Source of the DNA: Paramoeba atlantica
Lineage: Eukaryota > Discosea
Assembly: GCA_977017575.1 (NCBI GenBank)
Contig: CDRNVI010000004.1
Location: 1-64,000, forward strand
Length of the DNA: 64,000 nucleotides
Reading direction: 5' to 3'
Shown here: positions 1 to 9,099 of the stretch, in pieces
Layout: each line of letters opens with the position of its first letter
How positions within the stretch are numbered: position 1 is the stretch's first letter
The notes under the pieces: generated by a model
The model's input: only the letters and a program-made list of their open reading frames with translations
Database searches by the model: none
What the model was told of the DNA's origin: nothing
Translations under genes and position numbers: made by a program

Positions 1-447
1 ATTGTACCCCGACACCATGTGCGTGTCCCACGTGGGGCGGTAGGCGTGGTCGTGGAGCGCGTCGTACAGCGTGGAGGGGGGGAAGGAGGGGAAGGCGGCG
101 CGGACCTTGACCATCTTAAGCGAACTGGAAGATGAAGATGAAGAAGATGAAACAGAAGATGAAGAGGTACGGGAAGACGTAGAAGTAGAAGACGGAGCAC
201 CGGAGGACGTAGAAACCATGGAAGAGGAAGAAAAAGAGGCCGTCAACGAGGAACCCCCTTTGTGGGGTTCCCGGATCCATACCACGAGACGCTCGGTGCG
301 GTGTTTTTCGCTCCAGGCGGTGTTGTCGAGGGTAAGGTTGCGGAGTTTGCGAAAGTCGGGTTTGCGGAGGAGTTTGTAGGTGATGCCGTCTTTTTCGATG
401 TGGTCGATGGGGGTGGGGGTGGGGGTGGGGGTGGGGGTGGGGGTCAT
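1..447 (-). CDS. START-domain lipid-transfer-like protein, N-terminal part (continues off left edge)
   Basis: The minus strand is open from an ATG at 445-447 to the window edge (149 residues seen), so the C-terminal part is missing. After a Thr-Pro dipeptide run (residues 2-13) comes DGITYKLLRK, a long Ser/Thr-rich linker (about residues 65-108) and then VKVRAAFPSFPPSTLYDALH followed by DHAYRPTWDTHM. That last block matches the START/Bet v1-like lipid-binding fold, where a P-x-x-LYD-x-LHD-x-x-YRxxWDxxM pattern is typical. START proteins bind lipids and move them between membranes. The serine tract interrupting the domain's N-terminal half is unusual. The plus-strand reading frames here are low-complexity shadows. 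The upstream minus strand is very pyrimidine-rich, with repeated CCTTATTCCCC, consistent with a trans-splice region. Confidence 0.68.
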   Translation of the reverse strand, partial: MTPTPTPTPTPTPIDHIEKDGITYKLLRKPDFRKLRNLTLDNTAWSEKHRTERLVVWIREPHKGGSSLTASFSSSSMVSTSSGAPSSTSTSSRTSSSSVSSSSSSSSSSLKMVKVRAAFPSFPPSTLYDALHDHAYRPTWDTHMVSGYN

Positions 448-1384
448 GGAGGAAAGGTCGAGTGTAGGGGGAATAAGGTTTCGGGGAATAAGGTAGGGGG
501 AATAAGGGATAGAGGTGGGTAAAGTTGATAGGCATGTTCTAGGCTTTAGGATACTGTGACCCCCCATTTAATACGGACCCCCCTGATCCCCCCTTTAATA
601 CGCATTTTTTGAAATTTTTTGGAAGGAAGTTGGAAAAGTTTCGTATTTCGTTTTTTTCATTTTTCGATTTTCATTGTTCGAGAGCACGACTCAAAGGGAT
701 GTTTGTCAGCCGAGTGATCGCTTTTGCCCCAAGTCCGTTCTCCATTGAGATCTGTAGCCGGCTACAGAATTGATACCGTATAGGACTTTAAAAAACTGGT
801 TTGCGGTGAGGCCATGTGCGGTCATCAGAAGAGGTTCCAAAAAATAAGTTTTACCGCGGTACTTTCAATCGGAGCATAACCGATGCTCTTTCTTAAGAGT
901 ACGTACCCGTGGCTCACGACCTTTCGAACAAGTAACGGCTTCATACATAAGAGCATATTTTTGTATCCGGAATACATGTATGATGCTGTCTTCCGTTGCC
1001 ATACAACGCAAAGTATAGGACCACTTATCAGTGCATGAAAAATCGGAGCAGCCCGGGCAACCCATTTAGGGTAAAAGAAGAACACTCGCTCCCGCGCAAC
1101 CGTCCTCACCCCGCCCAAATCCCCCTCCCCCCTTGAGCCAACCTCCCGAGCCAAATCCTTGTTACGGGGGGGTCTATTACTGGTGGGTCTACGGTATATC
1201 GGAAAAAGGCGACGCAAAATAATCGAACGTTTTACTTCCTGAAGGAAACGTCTCAGTATCCAGTACACGGTCCTGTATTCTGTAAACGGTATTACAGGAC
1301 AACATACTCCCCAGTATGTAGTACTGAACAATAATTAATGGTAATTAGATGTAGTTACAAAATTGTTGAACGCATTGGTAGACC
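448..1384. other. Intergenic region with repeat remnant and hairpins
   Basis: No credible gene is seen. The part nearest 540-605 has a repeated C-tract plus TTTAATACG motif. A truncated MITE copy lies at 1085-1194. Two hairpins sit just downstream of the nuclease gene: 8-bp arms at 1270-1277/1293-1300 and 6-bp arms at 1303-1308/1313-1318. A minus-strand open frame at 825-1331 crosses the MITE copy and is not credited. Confidence 0.6.
1085..1194. repeat. Truncated copy of the 22975-23287 MITE family
   Basis: The stretch from CTCGCTCCC through CCTCACCCCGCCC to the end signature TCTATTACTGGTGGGTCTAC parallels 23120-23287. The right inverted terminal repeat is at 1173-1194; I could not find the matching left end, so the copy is truncated. 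Confidence 0.65.
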
Positions 1385-2872
1385 TTATTTGCCGAATCCA
1401 CAGGCGCGTAGAACAGCATCTTCCACACTCTTTGCGTTCGCACGACCCACAAGCTCACGGCTCGCAGGCGTTCCGCGTTCTAAACGAGCGCGTTTACGCA
1501 CGACGAGCTCCTGGGCCGATACCCAATCGTCGTAAATGTTAGGAAGAGCGTGCCCAGTATGCGGATCTATACCCTCTGCGTAGGACAACCATAAATTATG
1601 AAGTGCATCGAGCGTTTTCGGTTTCACAAATTTCTTTTGGCCTTGCAAGCAACGTTCCAAGTGCAGTGCTAACTTTGGCGTTACTTTAGGCCATACTAAA
1701 GAAATTTCTACCTCGTAAAACGGGGTGTCTTGTCTTTCAGATAACACTGAAACAAGTGCGTTTAACGAGGGAATCCCGCGCACCGTGCGAGTCGACGGCA
1801 CTAGGGAGCCCGCGGTATAATAGTGTACCATGTGCACTACGTAGTGAAGGTATGAACGCGCGACCTCAACGTCCTCTTGTCCATCGACAATAGAAGAACC
1901 CAATCGATGGAGCAACGTGATTAACTTTTCCGAATGAACTCCGTAAGTGCTTCCCCTTCGTAGGAGCATATCTGTGCTCTGATCGTTATAACCGGACCGT
2001 TTTTTAAGTGAAGTCCAAAGTCTTGTCAAGTCCCAGTAAACGGTAATATCGTCTTTGTGATGAGTTAGAAGACCAACCTTTCCGGTAGTTTTCGAAACCG
2101 AGCGAGAGCTGTTTTTTGTGAGGTGTTTACCAAACAGAAGAACTGTTAGAAATGTAAAATCCATGCATGCATGCGGTCCTCCGATACATTCTTGAAGGTG
2201 AGCCATGTTGCAAACGTCTAGTGCCACGTCGCAACGAACGTTTTCTGCAAGCTTTTTCTGAGGTGCGCTTGGCGACAAGAGCAAGGTAGAATTGGGAAAT
2301 GGTCCTAGTAAGCAACCGAGTAACAAATCGCTATCCTCAGAAAGTAAAACGATAGGTCGTGTAGGGTCGTGCATGAAGAATGTGCGACATAAAATGAGTA
2401 ACGCTGTATCTGCTGAAACCCCTGTTGGACCTATGAATGTTACATTCGGCTCTGAGTTGTATTTTCTAGATTCTGTTTTCTTTTGCTTTCCTTTCTCATT
2501 AGCAGCGCATGAGTGTCCAGCTTGTAAAGATCCTGAGAGTATTTTACGAATTTTTCGCTCCGTAGAATCACTGTCACATACAATAACCAGATTGTGTGTC
2601 GCATCCGCAAAATTTCGTTTATGTGTACAGCTTAACTTATGCAATAGCTGAATAATTCCTTTGTCGTAAGTCGCTTGATCCTCTCGCTTCATACGCAGCT
2701 TGTCCTTTCTCCCCGAACGTCTAAGGAGATTGTCTGCATCAACCAGTATGTGTGCAGGTGGTAGACAATCAAAATTAAAAACCTCTCGACCGCCTTGGAA
2801 GAACTGTTCTACGGTGGCGAATGACTCGGAATATTCAGAACGGATGTAAGTCAGTAAACGCTGCACCCCCAT
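1385..2872 (-). CDS. XRN/FEN-superfamily (PIN-like) nuclease-like protein
   Basis: 495 residues from ATG 2872. The N-terminus MGVQRLLTYI followed by ILVDADNLLR resembles the opening of 5'-nucleases of the XRN/FEN1/XPG group (MGVxxFF...xDxN). Further acidic clusters expected of the metal site are present: VIVCDSDST near residue 100, SADTALL near 153 and SEDSDLLLGC near 178. The C-terminal two thirds are unfamiliar. It is shorter than XRN1 or XRN2 and lacks an obvious helical-clamp FEN signature, so the exact subfamily is open (XRN-like, Asteroid-like or MKT1-like). Such proteins degrade RNA or flap DNA 5' to 3', or act as catalytically dead RNA regulators; the retained aspartates favour activity. 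It is first in a row of minus-strand genes and next to the ITPase. Confidence 0.55.
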   Translation of the reverse strand: MGVQRLLTYIRSEYSESFATVEQFFQGGREVFNFDCLPPAHILVDADNLLRRSGRKDKLRMKREDQATYDKGIIQLLHKLSCTHKRNFADATHNLVIVCDSDSTERKIRKILSGSLQAGHSCAANEKGKQKKTESRKYNSEPNVTFIGPTGVSADTALLILCRTFFMHDPTRPIVLLSEDSDLLLGCLLGPFPNSTLLLSPSAPQKKLAENVRCDVALDVCNMAHLQECIGGPHACMDFTFLTVLLFGKHLTKNSSRSVSKTTGKVGLLTHHKDDITVYWDLTRLWTSLKKRSGYNDQSTDMLLRRGSTYGVHSEKLITLLHRLGSSIVDGQEDVEVARSYLHYVVHMVHYYTAGSLVPSTRTVRGIPSLNALVSVLSERQDTPFYEVEISLVWPKVTPKLALHLERCLQGQKKFVKPKTLDALHNLWLSYAEGIDPHTGHALPNIYDDWVSAQELVVRKRARLERGTPASRELVGRANAKSVEDAVLRACGFGK

Positions 2873-3417
2873 TCTAAGTGAAGAAGAGGAAAGGAGAGTA
2901 GTCGTTGATCAGAAAAAAATAACATCACAAAGTCCAAACTCAACTCTAGAATAATCCTTTAATTCGTGTAGTTTGATGTCGTAAGGGACAAAGTGTACAG
3001 TACTACACTCTAAAACGCATTAATAAGACGCATCTCCAAAAACGCATTAATAAGCAAGGAAGTTGAATAGATGTTGGAGTTGTACAAAGAGGAGAAAATC
3101 ATCGATGTTTCTATCTTCCTTATTGTCTCTAAGTGTGCACGTCAACATTGCTCTTTCTGAGTATTTACCCGGGGGTAAATTACCCCCATGTACGATTTGG
3201 TTCACGCAGTATATATAAGTATATATGGTGTATATATGGTGTACAAAACCGCCATAAAAGCAGTATGGAGCGGTTTACTGACGCTAAAATGCAAGAGCAT
3301 TGAATGTTCTCTGTTGTGTTTCACTCATTCTGAAGTGATTTCTTGGTTGCGCTTCAACAGTCCAAGAGCAGTGTTTAATACTGATAATGACAGTAAGGCT
3401 ACAAAACTGTAGTTGTC
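2873..3417. other. Intergenic region, palindrome at 3171-3187
   Basis: No gene is seen. It contains the 17-bp palindrome GGGGGTAAATTACCCCC at 3171-3187, overlapped on its left by TTTACCCGGGGGTAAA, and an AT-rich TATATA run at about 3208-3240. Confidence 0.5.
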
Positions 3418-4035
3418 TTATGCCGTTCGATATGCAAGGTACTGTTCCAGCTTTTTTAATGCCCTTCCACGGTGAGATATTGTATTCTTTTCTTGTTGCG
3501 CCAACTCCGCAAAAGTAAGAGGCGGAAAACCGGGCTCATCAACTTGAAAAATTGGATCAAAACCAAAACCCGAAGATCCTCGAGGTTGTACAAGAGTCCC
3601 ACGTACCTCCCCATGAAATATTTTACATTCATTAGGATCGCTACTCAAGGCCAGAGCGCAAACACAAACGGCCGCGGCACCTTTTTTGTCAAACGGGTCT
3701 ACCATCTTAACGAGATCTCTTGGAGTCAGCTTTTGGAGGAACCATTTGATGTAGGGCCCGGGAAGACCTCCAAGGGCGTCAAAGCACAGACTGGCATCCT
3801 CCACCATACAAGGCGTCTGTAGAATGCGATACGCCTCGACCGCCTTTGCTCTTGCAATCTCTGAGAGGTCTTCGCCCTGTAGCTCGGGAAGGTCTAATTT
3901 TGTGGCATTTACTGTGATGCCGTATTGCGTCAGTATGTTAGATAGCTCTTCAAGCTTTCGGTCGTTTCCGGTGACAACTGTAAGTGTTTTAGTCGTGCAA
4001 ACGGGATCAGGCGCCGGTCTACATGATTGGTCCAT
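3418..4035 (-). CDS. ITPA: Inosine triphosphate pyrophosphatase (ITPase/HAM1)
   Basis: 205 residues, close to the usual length (about 190-205). Family signatures are clear: TVVTGNDRKLEEL at the N-terminus (nucleotide-binding T-x-N-x-x-K), VEDASLCFDALGGLPGPYIK in the middle, SSGFGFDPIFQV, and the C-terminal SHRGRALKKL. The enzyme hydrolyses ITP, dITP and XTP to monophosphates, keeping deaminated purines out of RNA and DNA; it is cytosolic. The start at 4035 gives a short 15-residue extension before the first strand. Neighbours are the XRN-like nuclease downstream and the MKT1-like gene upstream, with no functional link apparent. Confidence 0.95.
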   Translation of the reverse strand: MDQSCRPAPDPVCTTKTLTVVTGNDRKLEELSNILTQYGITVNATKLDLPELQGEDLSEIARAKAVEAYRILQTPCMVEDASLCFDALGGLPGPYIKWFLQKLTPRDLVKMVDPFDKKGAAAVCVCALALSSDPNECKIFHGEVRGTLVQPRGSSGFGFDPIFQVDEPGFPPLTFAELAQQEKNTISHRGRALKKLEQYLAYRTA

Positions 4036-4541
4036 CAGTTAATTGATTACAGTTAGCCAGAATATCAGTTCTATTGAAATTCTAACTCACTGAAAACTAA
4101 GATCGTATCTTAATTTAATAATTGTATCATCGATTGAAAAGATTAAACAATACGATGATGCAAGCTGGGCACGTGGATTGTTGATTACAAAGTTTGTTGT
4201 AACAAAAAAATACATGCACATTTGTTTTCTGAAAAAGATCATCCAACTATTTTCTGTGTGAACACCACTCTTAAAGCCCTAGAATGTTCGCAGGGTAATT
4301 TTATAAATGAAAGTGTTTTGTCAAAAGTAAACAATGCTAGTCGTTTCAGCATTTAAGTTAATTTAACACAAACCAAAATATAGCTCAAAGCAAAACGAAC
4401 TAGGCAAACTAAAAAACTATGTGCCGTCTGACAATGAAGTATGGACGAATCCGTAGTTCTTCTTATAACCGAGTGGCGTACCTTCTTTTTTTAACACTTG
4501 AGCAAGAAAACGCGACTGCTCCATACTCTTCATTCTCACCG
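4036..4541. other. Intergenic region, nothing recognised
   Basis: AT-rich spacer between the ITPase start and the 3' end of the MKT1-like gene. No open frame, repeat or strong hairpin was seen. Confidence 0.5.
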
Positions 4542-7500
4542 TCACGAGTTTCCTTCCCACACCTTTTCCAATTCTGCGCGTCTTTCTAACCCTAAATTTG
4601 TCTGAATATGATCGAGTATACTTAGGACATTATGTGAAACCTCATACAATGCACGATACGCCTCCGACACCGTCGGGGGCTCCGTCCGTTGCGCCTCCTG
4701 CAGCATCTCAATCATATGCACCGCCTGTCGCACCCACGCACACCCCACCTCCAACGCCTCCTTCATATTCTCCACAAACGGGAATTTCTCCACCAGATGC
4801 GCCAGTCTCTCCTCCGATCGACTCAGCCCGTACCCCCGGAACTCCTTCCCCATCCCCAGGACATACTCCAGCACCGCCCCCATCACGGGGGGTGGGGTAT
4901 CCTGAAACGGCAGCCGGCACAGCAACTCCCCGAGGTGCTCGTTCTCCACATCCAGCAACGAGTGATCCGCGGCCGCCACGCTCCCCACAATCGAGCGCAG
5001 ACTCCCACGAACCGCACGGGCCATGGACCAGAACGCAGCAAGGTCCATACTTAGCACCTGCGGGCGGCCCCCGGCCCCCTCTTTGGTCGTTTTCGTTGCA
5101 GCAGTCGTTGTCATCGTTGTCGTTCCCCTACCCCCCTTCGACACACGAACCGGGGAAAGCGAAAACAACCGCGCGAGAAGCAACGCGCTGCGGTTTTGAA
5201 TATCCAACTCGGCAAAACTGGCTGTGGTTTTGGGAAGAGCGGATTGGACCAGGCGCTCGGCTGCGGTTCCCCCGGGAGTACTCCGCGGGGCTGTGCCCCC
5301 GGGGGACTCCCCGGCGCCCTGGCCGGTACGAAACGGGGGGTGGGTCAGCACCTCGCGGGAGCCCTCCGTTTGTGGCAGATTGGGGTGCTGGAGCGGGACT
5401 GCGGTCATGGCACGACAACGGGCGAGCTCGATGAAGAGAACCGTGGAGGGGGCAAAGGGGTCGGGGACGGAGGCCAGGATGCGACCGTAGAGGTTGCAGG
5501 AGGTGCGCTCGTGGGGGTGGGCGGAGCGGGTGATCCCGGGGAGGGTGGAGTGGACAAAGTACCCCAGGAAGTCGAAGAGTTTGAGACAGAGGGAGGCGTA
5601 GATCTCGGCGGGTTGGGTGTACATGAAATCGTGCGGTCGGGGCTCGCGGGGGGTGCGCAGGACTTGGACCATCGAGGGCGTGGAGAGAGGACACTCCTCG
5701 GGGGACTTGAGAGGAGAAAACAAGCTCTTGTCCAGGATCCAATCACCTAATTCGGGACAAGGAGGGCGGGAGATAAGTTCGGGTTCCTTGTCGGATTGGA
5801 ACCATCGGTACCATTTGAGCTTAGCCCCTTTTCCTGTGGTGGGTCGATCTCTTTCAAACTTGGGAAGAACCCGCGAGACAACATGGGCACGGACTCGGAG
5901 CACCTCACGCAGTGCGTTCCGACATTCATGTGAATCTACAGCGGGAGGGACGTCGACTAGAGTACGATTTAGAGATGACTTAAACTCCGCGGTCGACAGA
6001 AGCCCCAGTGAGTGATGCAACAGAAGATCATCCTGAACATCTGCGAATACTTTGGTAGATTCCTCGGCGGGGTTCAACTTCTCTAGCATTCCTTCCGCAT
6101 TCAGCACGAATTCACTAGAGTGTTCCTCATGGCTTGGCGTCACACTATGTTCCCACGGATAGTACCCTGCCAACTGTTCGGGAACAGATAGCGGCTTCTC
6201 TGACGTATTCTCCAGTCCGTAGAACGAGTCGCCATCGATTTCAAGCACAACACGTTCAATTTTCGGTGTTTTTAGCCACAAAAGCATGGGCGGGCCGTAC
6301 ACACATTGAATGGCTTGACGTTCCTTAAAGAAGGCCAATTGACTTGATGCGCCTTGGGGGGCATGTAGCACGTGAATATGATTCGTGCGTCCCGGCTCCT
6401 GGCTCGCACGCCATAGAATACCCTGTACTTCCGATAAAACCTCGTCATTTTCAAGCTGAGGTACCGCGATCGTATCCAACACCCCGGTTTCCCAAGCGTC
6501 TCTTTCAACCTTAACCTTGTCAGAGACTGCATAGGTTCCGTTGGCCACACGCGCCCAAATTTTGTCTTGATACACTTTCCTTTGTTGTCCAATGGCAAGG
6601 TCACACGCTCGGATCCCATCCTCGGAGGTGATACCGCCAAACACAAACAGCATATGCATGCCAAGCCGGTCAAACTTTGCAATTTCCTCCCGAAGGACAC
6701 TTTCCAGAGTAAGGGGCACGCCTCCCGTAATCGCCACCAGAGGGTCCTGTACTTTCTGAATCCCACGCTGGAACGAGAACATCGGAGGCAGCGTAGGCTC
6801 TAGCCGACGCAGCCAGTACCGCACATCGATGCCCATCACGGCCCCGGTGAGCAAGCTGCTGGGGTGCTGCTGCAGAAACGTCTCCACATTCTGCCACAGC
6901 GGTGGGGTCCACGCGGTCTTTGTCTTGGACGGCCCATGCACGGGTTCAATCTTCAGCGTCGGGGGTGACGGCAGCAGCCCGGGAGAGACCCGCGGCAGTG
7001 GCGCCTCCGGCACCGACGGGGGTCGTGGGGTGGCGGGACATTTCAGCCCCCCCGCCGGGTGTTTCTCCGGGGCTCCCCCCTTGTTGGATTCCTGCCGCTC
7101 CACGGCTCGGGGCTCTGTACCCCGATCCCTCCCTCGCTGTACCGAACTACCACTCCCCTCACTTTTTTTAAACCCCCCTTCTTTGTGCCGTACCGGGGAG
7201 GTGGTGTGACTACTACCACTACTCCTTTCCTTTCGGAAGGCGTAGGGCGTCGGTCGGGTCTCCTGGGGAGCGGCTTGGGTCCCGGCGCGCTCATAGTACG
7301 CGCTGTGGCGCTCGGGGTATCCGGGTCGCTCATGGGAGGGCTGCGGGTACCGTGGACCGGGACCAGGTCCCCCACGTAGGGGGTAGCGTCCCCCCGCTCG
7401 GGTCTCGGGGGTTTCCTGGGAAGGTAGCCCCGGCTCTGTCGCGCGCTCCCATGGGGGGTTGTTACGGGTATTGTACATCCCGGTGCTGTTGTGGGTTGGG

Positions 7501-7904
7501 GAGCCATAGGAGCGGTAGGACGGGGAGTAGCGACCGGGTCGACTGGTGGCTCGGCGAAAACTGGTGGGTCCGCGGGATGGTGGTGGAAACGGATTCCCGG
7601 GGTTCCGGGCATCAGGGAGAGGGGTTTTCTCGGGGACGGTGGTGCTGCCGGTAGTCGTCTCCCGGGGATGGGGATAAGCATCGGTGGTTGTTGTTGTTGT
7701 TGTGGTGGTGGTGGTGGTCGAAGGGATTTCAGGATTTCGTAGTGGACGGTCATAGAGGGGGTCGGGACGGCCACGGTGATGGGAGGAGGGGTGGGGTCTG
7801 CGCGGGGGTTCGTTGGAGGAGGGCGGCGGTCGTGAGGATAGGGGGCGTCGGGAAGTGGGGGAGGAAACACGGGAAGTGGGGGAAGTGGATTCTTTATCGG
7901 ACAT
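4542..7904 (-). CDS. MKT1-like post-transcriptional regulator with long disordered N-terminus
   Basis: 1120 residues. Residues 1-330 are Pro/Arg/Ser/Thr-rich and disordered, with a threonine run at about 63-74. From residue 332 an XPG-like domain follows: VETFLQQHP, then GIDVRYWLRRL, a GGVPLTLESVLREEI helix, FDRLGMHMLFVFGGI and QAIQCVYGPPMLLW. This order matches yeast MKT1 (IDVNHYVSRL, AIGGFP, FVFNGG, IDAIYGPTD). The C-terminal half has the counterpart of the MKT1 segment ending VKWYAANE, here LKWYRWFQ. MKT1 proteins join PBP1 and LSM12 and, in trypanosomes, help raise mRNA stability and translation. The long N-terminal extension recalls the trypanosome MKT1L paralogue; that is an inference. 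A long plus-strand frame over the Pro-rich part is a GC-rich shadow. Confidence 0.8.
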   Translation of the reverse strand: MSDKESTSPTSRVSSPTSRRPLSSRPPPSSNEPPRRPHPSSHHRGRPDPLYDRPLRNPEIPSTTTTTTTTTTTTDAYPHPRETTTGSTTVPEKTPLPDARNPGNPFPPPSRGPTSFRRATSRPGRYSPSYRSYGSPTHNSTGMYNTRNNPPWERATEPGLPSQETPETRAGGRYPLRGGPGPGPRYPQPSHERPGYPERHSAYYERAGTQAAPQETRPTPYAFRKERSSGSSHTTSPVRHKEGGFKKSEGSGSSVQRGRDRGTEPRAVERQESNKGGAPEKHPAGGLKCPATPRPPSVPEAPLPRVSPGLLPSPPTLKIEPVHGPSKTKTAWTPPLWQNVETFLQQHPSSLLTGAVMGIDVRYWLRRLEPTLPPMFSFQRGIQKVQDPLVAITGGVPLTLESVLREEIAKFDRLGMHMLFVFGGITSEDGIRACDLAIGQQRKVYQDKIWARVANGTYAVSDKVKVERDAWETGVLDTIAVPQLENDEVLSEVQGILWRASQEPGRTNHIHVLHAPQGASSQLAFFKERQAIQCVYGPPMLLWLKTPKIERVVLEIDGDSFYGLENTSEKPLSVPEQLAGYYPWEHSVTPSHEEHSSEFVLNAEGMLEKLNPAEESTKVFADVQDDLLLHHSLGLLSTAEFKSSLNRTLVDVPPAVDSHECRNALREVLRVRAHVVSRVLPKFERDRPTTGKGAKLKWYRWFQSDKEPELISRPPCPELGDWILDKSLFSPLKSPEECPLSTPSMVQVLRTPREPRPHDFMYTQPAEIYASLCLKLFDFLGYFVHSTLPGITRSAHPHERTSCNLYGRILASVPDPFAPSTVLFIELARCRAMTAVPLQHPNLPQTEGSREVLTHPPFRTGQGAGESPGGTAPRSTPGGTAAERLVQSALPKTTASFAELDIQNRSALLLARLFSLSPVRVSKGGRGTTTMTTTAATKTTKEGAGGRPQVLSMDLAAFWSMARAVRGSLRSIVGSVAAADHSLLDVENEHLGELLCRLPFQDTPPPVMGAVLEYVLGMGKEFRGYGLSRSEERLAHLVEKFPFVENMKEALEVGCAWVRQAVHMIEMLQEAQRTEPPTVSEAYRALYEVSHNVLSILDHIQTNLGLERRAELEKVWEGNS

Positions 7905-8033
7905 GATGGGAAGTGGGGAATGTAAAAGGAATAAGACAAAAATTCTATTGATAATACAGCAGGAAGCTAACTGAATTTAAAGTTGTTGCTCTTCCATTTC
8001 TGAAGGAATTTTTGCCCTTTTTTCGGACATACA

Positions 8034-8065
8034 TCGTAGTACATGTACAGATACATGTACTACGA
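8034..8065. other. Perfect intergenic hairpin, 14-bp arms
   Basis: TCGTAGTACATGTA at 8034-8047 pairs perfectly with 8052-8065 around a 4-base loop. It lies between the phosphomannomutase stop and the MKT1-like start, so it would be in the transcribed intercistronic region. Function unknown. Confidence 0.8.
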
Positions 8066-8177
8066 ATAGAAATATGAGTAATGAGAAAATATGAGTCATG
8101 CTTTTTCTGTTTCAATAGCGGCATACGCATACGACTCCACAGTCACGTGCACATAAGGCGTATGAGGTGTTATCACC

Positions 8178-8924
8178 TCACAGAAAACTATCTTGCAAAA
8201 TTATAATCGTGTCTGTAGCGGAATTGACATGATAACCTGTCACTCGAGGATCTACAAAAATTTCATAATCATTTCCACCCACATAAGTTTTGTCGCCAAA
8301 GAAATGTATGGCGGAAACTCTCTTATCTTCTGTCAGAAAAGGCAAGCAGTACGTCTTGTCCCAACCCTTGGGAAAGATATCAATCGAAATTTGACCACCT
8401 ATGCTGAATTGTAAGTGATATTCATCACCGTATGCATTGCGTAACACCTCGATCAAACGTTTACGAACGTTATTTGTCTTGTCATACAATTCGAAAGCTT
8501 CGCGTTCGGCCTGGGTACAATTCCGACCGATGGGACTCACATTTATAAGACCTTTACGCAGCTCAAAAAATGTTCCCCTCTTCTGCGGTATATCCAAATC
8601 GGCAATGGCACGCAGTGTCTCATTTACAATTTTCTTCATCTTATCCTCTCCAAGGTGTGTTGTTAGGGACTGCTCGTGTAAGACTTGCCCACTATCAAAG
8701 GAATACAGCCCGTTTTCTGAAAATACGTAGTCAAACTGATCCAGAACGTCGGTGCCGAGCTGTTCGCGTTGCTTCGCTAGATCTGATCCTCCTACAATAG
8801 CGATAAGATATTTCTTCCGCAGCGCCTGAAGCAAGCCTTTCATTTCCAGTGTAGCTGGGGCGCGAGGAATAGTCAATGTACCATCAACATCAAACAGTAG
8901 GCATATCTCACGGGCACCGGACAT
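8178..8924 (-). CDS. PMM: Phosphomannomutase
   Basis: 248 residues from ATG 8924, the normal eukaryotic PMM length. HAD-family motif I is CLLFDVDGTLT (nucleophile and acid aspartates), followed by AIVGGSDLAKQREQLG and YVFSENGLYSFD. PIGRNCTQAERE and GGQISIDIFPKGWDKTYCL are PMM-specific substrate and cap signatures, and FFGDKTYVGGNDYEIF near the C-terminus is the last acidic motif. The enzyme interconverts mannose-6-phosphate and mannose-1-phosphate for GDP-mannose, which feeds N-glycans, GPI anchors and dolichol-phosphate mannose. An in-frame upstream ATG at 9026 would add 34 hydrophobic residues not seen in the family, so the internal ATG is preferred. Confidence 0.96.
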   Translation of the reverse strand: MSGAREICLLFDVDGTLTIPRAPATLEMKGLLQALRKKYLIAIVGGSDLAKQREQLGTDVLDQFDYVFSENGLYSFDSGQVLHEQSLTTHLGEDKMKKIVNETLRAIADLDIPQKRGTFFELRKGLINVSPIGRNCTQAEREAFELYDKTNNVRKRLIEVLRNAYGDEYHLQFSIGGQISIDIFPKGWDKTYCLPFLTEDKRVSAIHFFGDKTYVGGNDYEIFVDPRVTGYHVNSATDTIIILQDSFL

Positions 8925-9099
8925 TGAGTAACTGTAGAGTGAGAGGTAGACAGAAAAAAGAAACTGACAATAAATCAAGTAACTGACCATCCTCAGTGTT
9001 ACCCAATGGGCCCCGACATAATTCATAAGTGAGTGCTCACATTAACAAAAGTGCACATCTTACCCACCTCATTCAATGAACAAGCCACCGTTGCCTTCA

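Noticed and set aside
825-1331. 168-codon minus-strand frame
   Set aside because: It crosses the truncated MITE copy and hairpins and has no recognisable protein pattern.
3188-3412. 74-codon plus-strand frame between the nuclease and the ITPase
   Set aside because: Tyr/Val/Ile-rich reading of TATATA sequence; no motif and on the wrong strand.
4598-5742. Long Pro/Ser-rich plus-strand and alternative minus-strand frames over the MKT1-like gene
   Set aside because: Shadows caused by GC-rich codons; the MKT1 frame has domain homology across its length.
8925-9026. Longer phosphomannomutase start at 9026
   Set aside because: It adds 34 Tyr/Leu/Phe-rich residues absent from the family; the ATG at 8924 gives the standard N-terminus.
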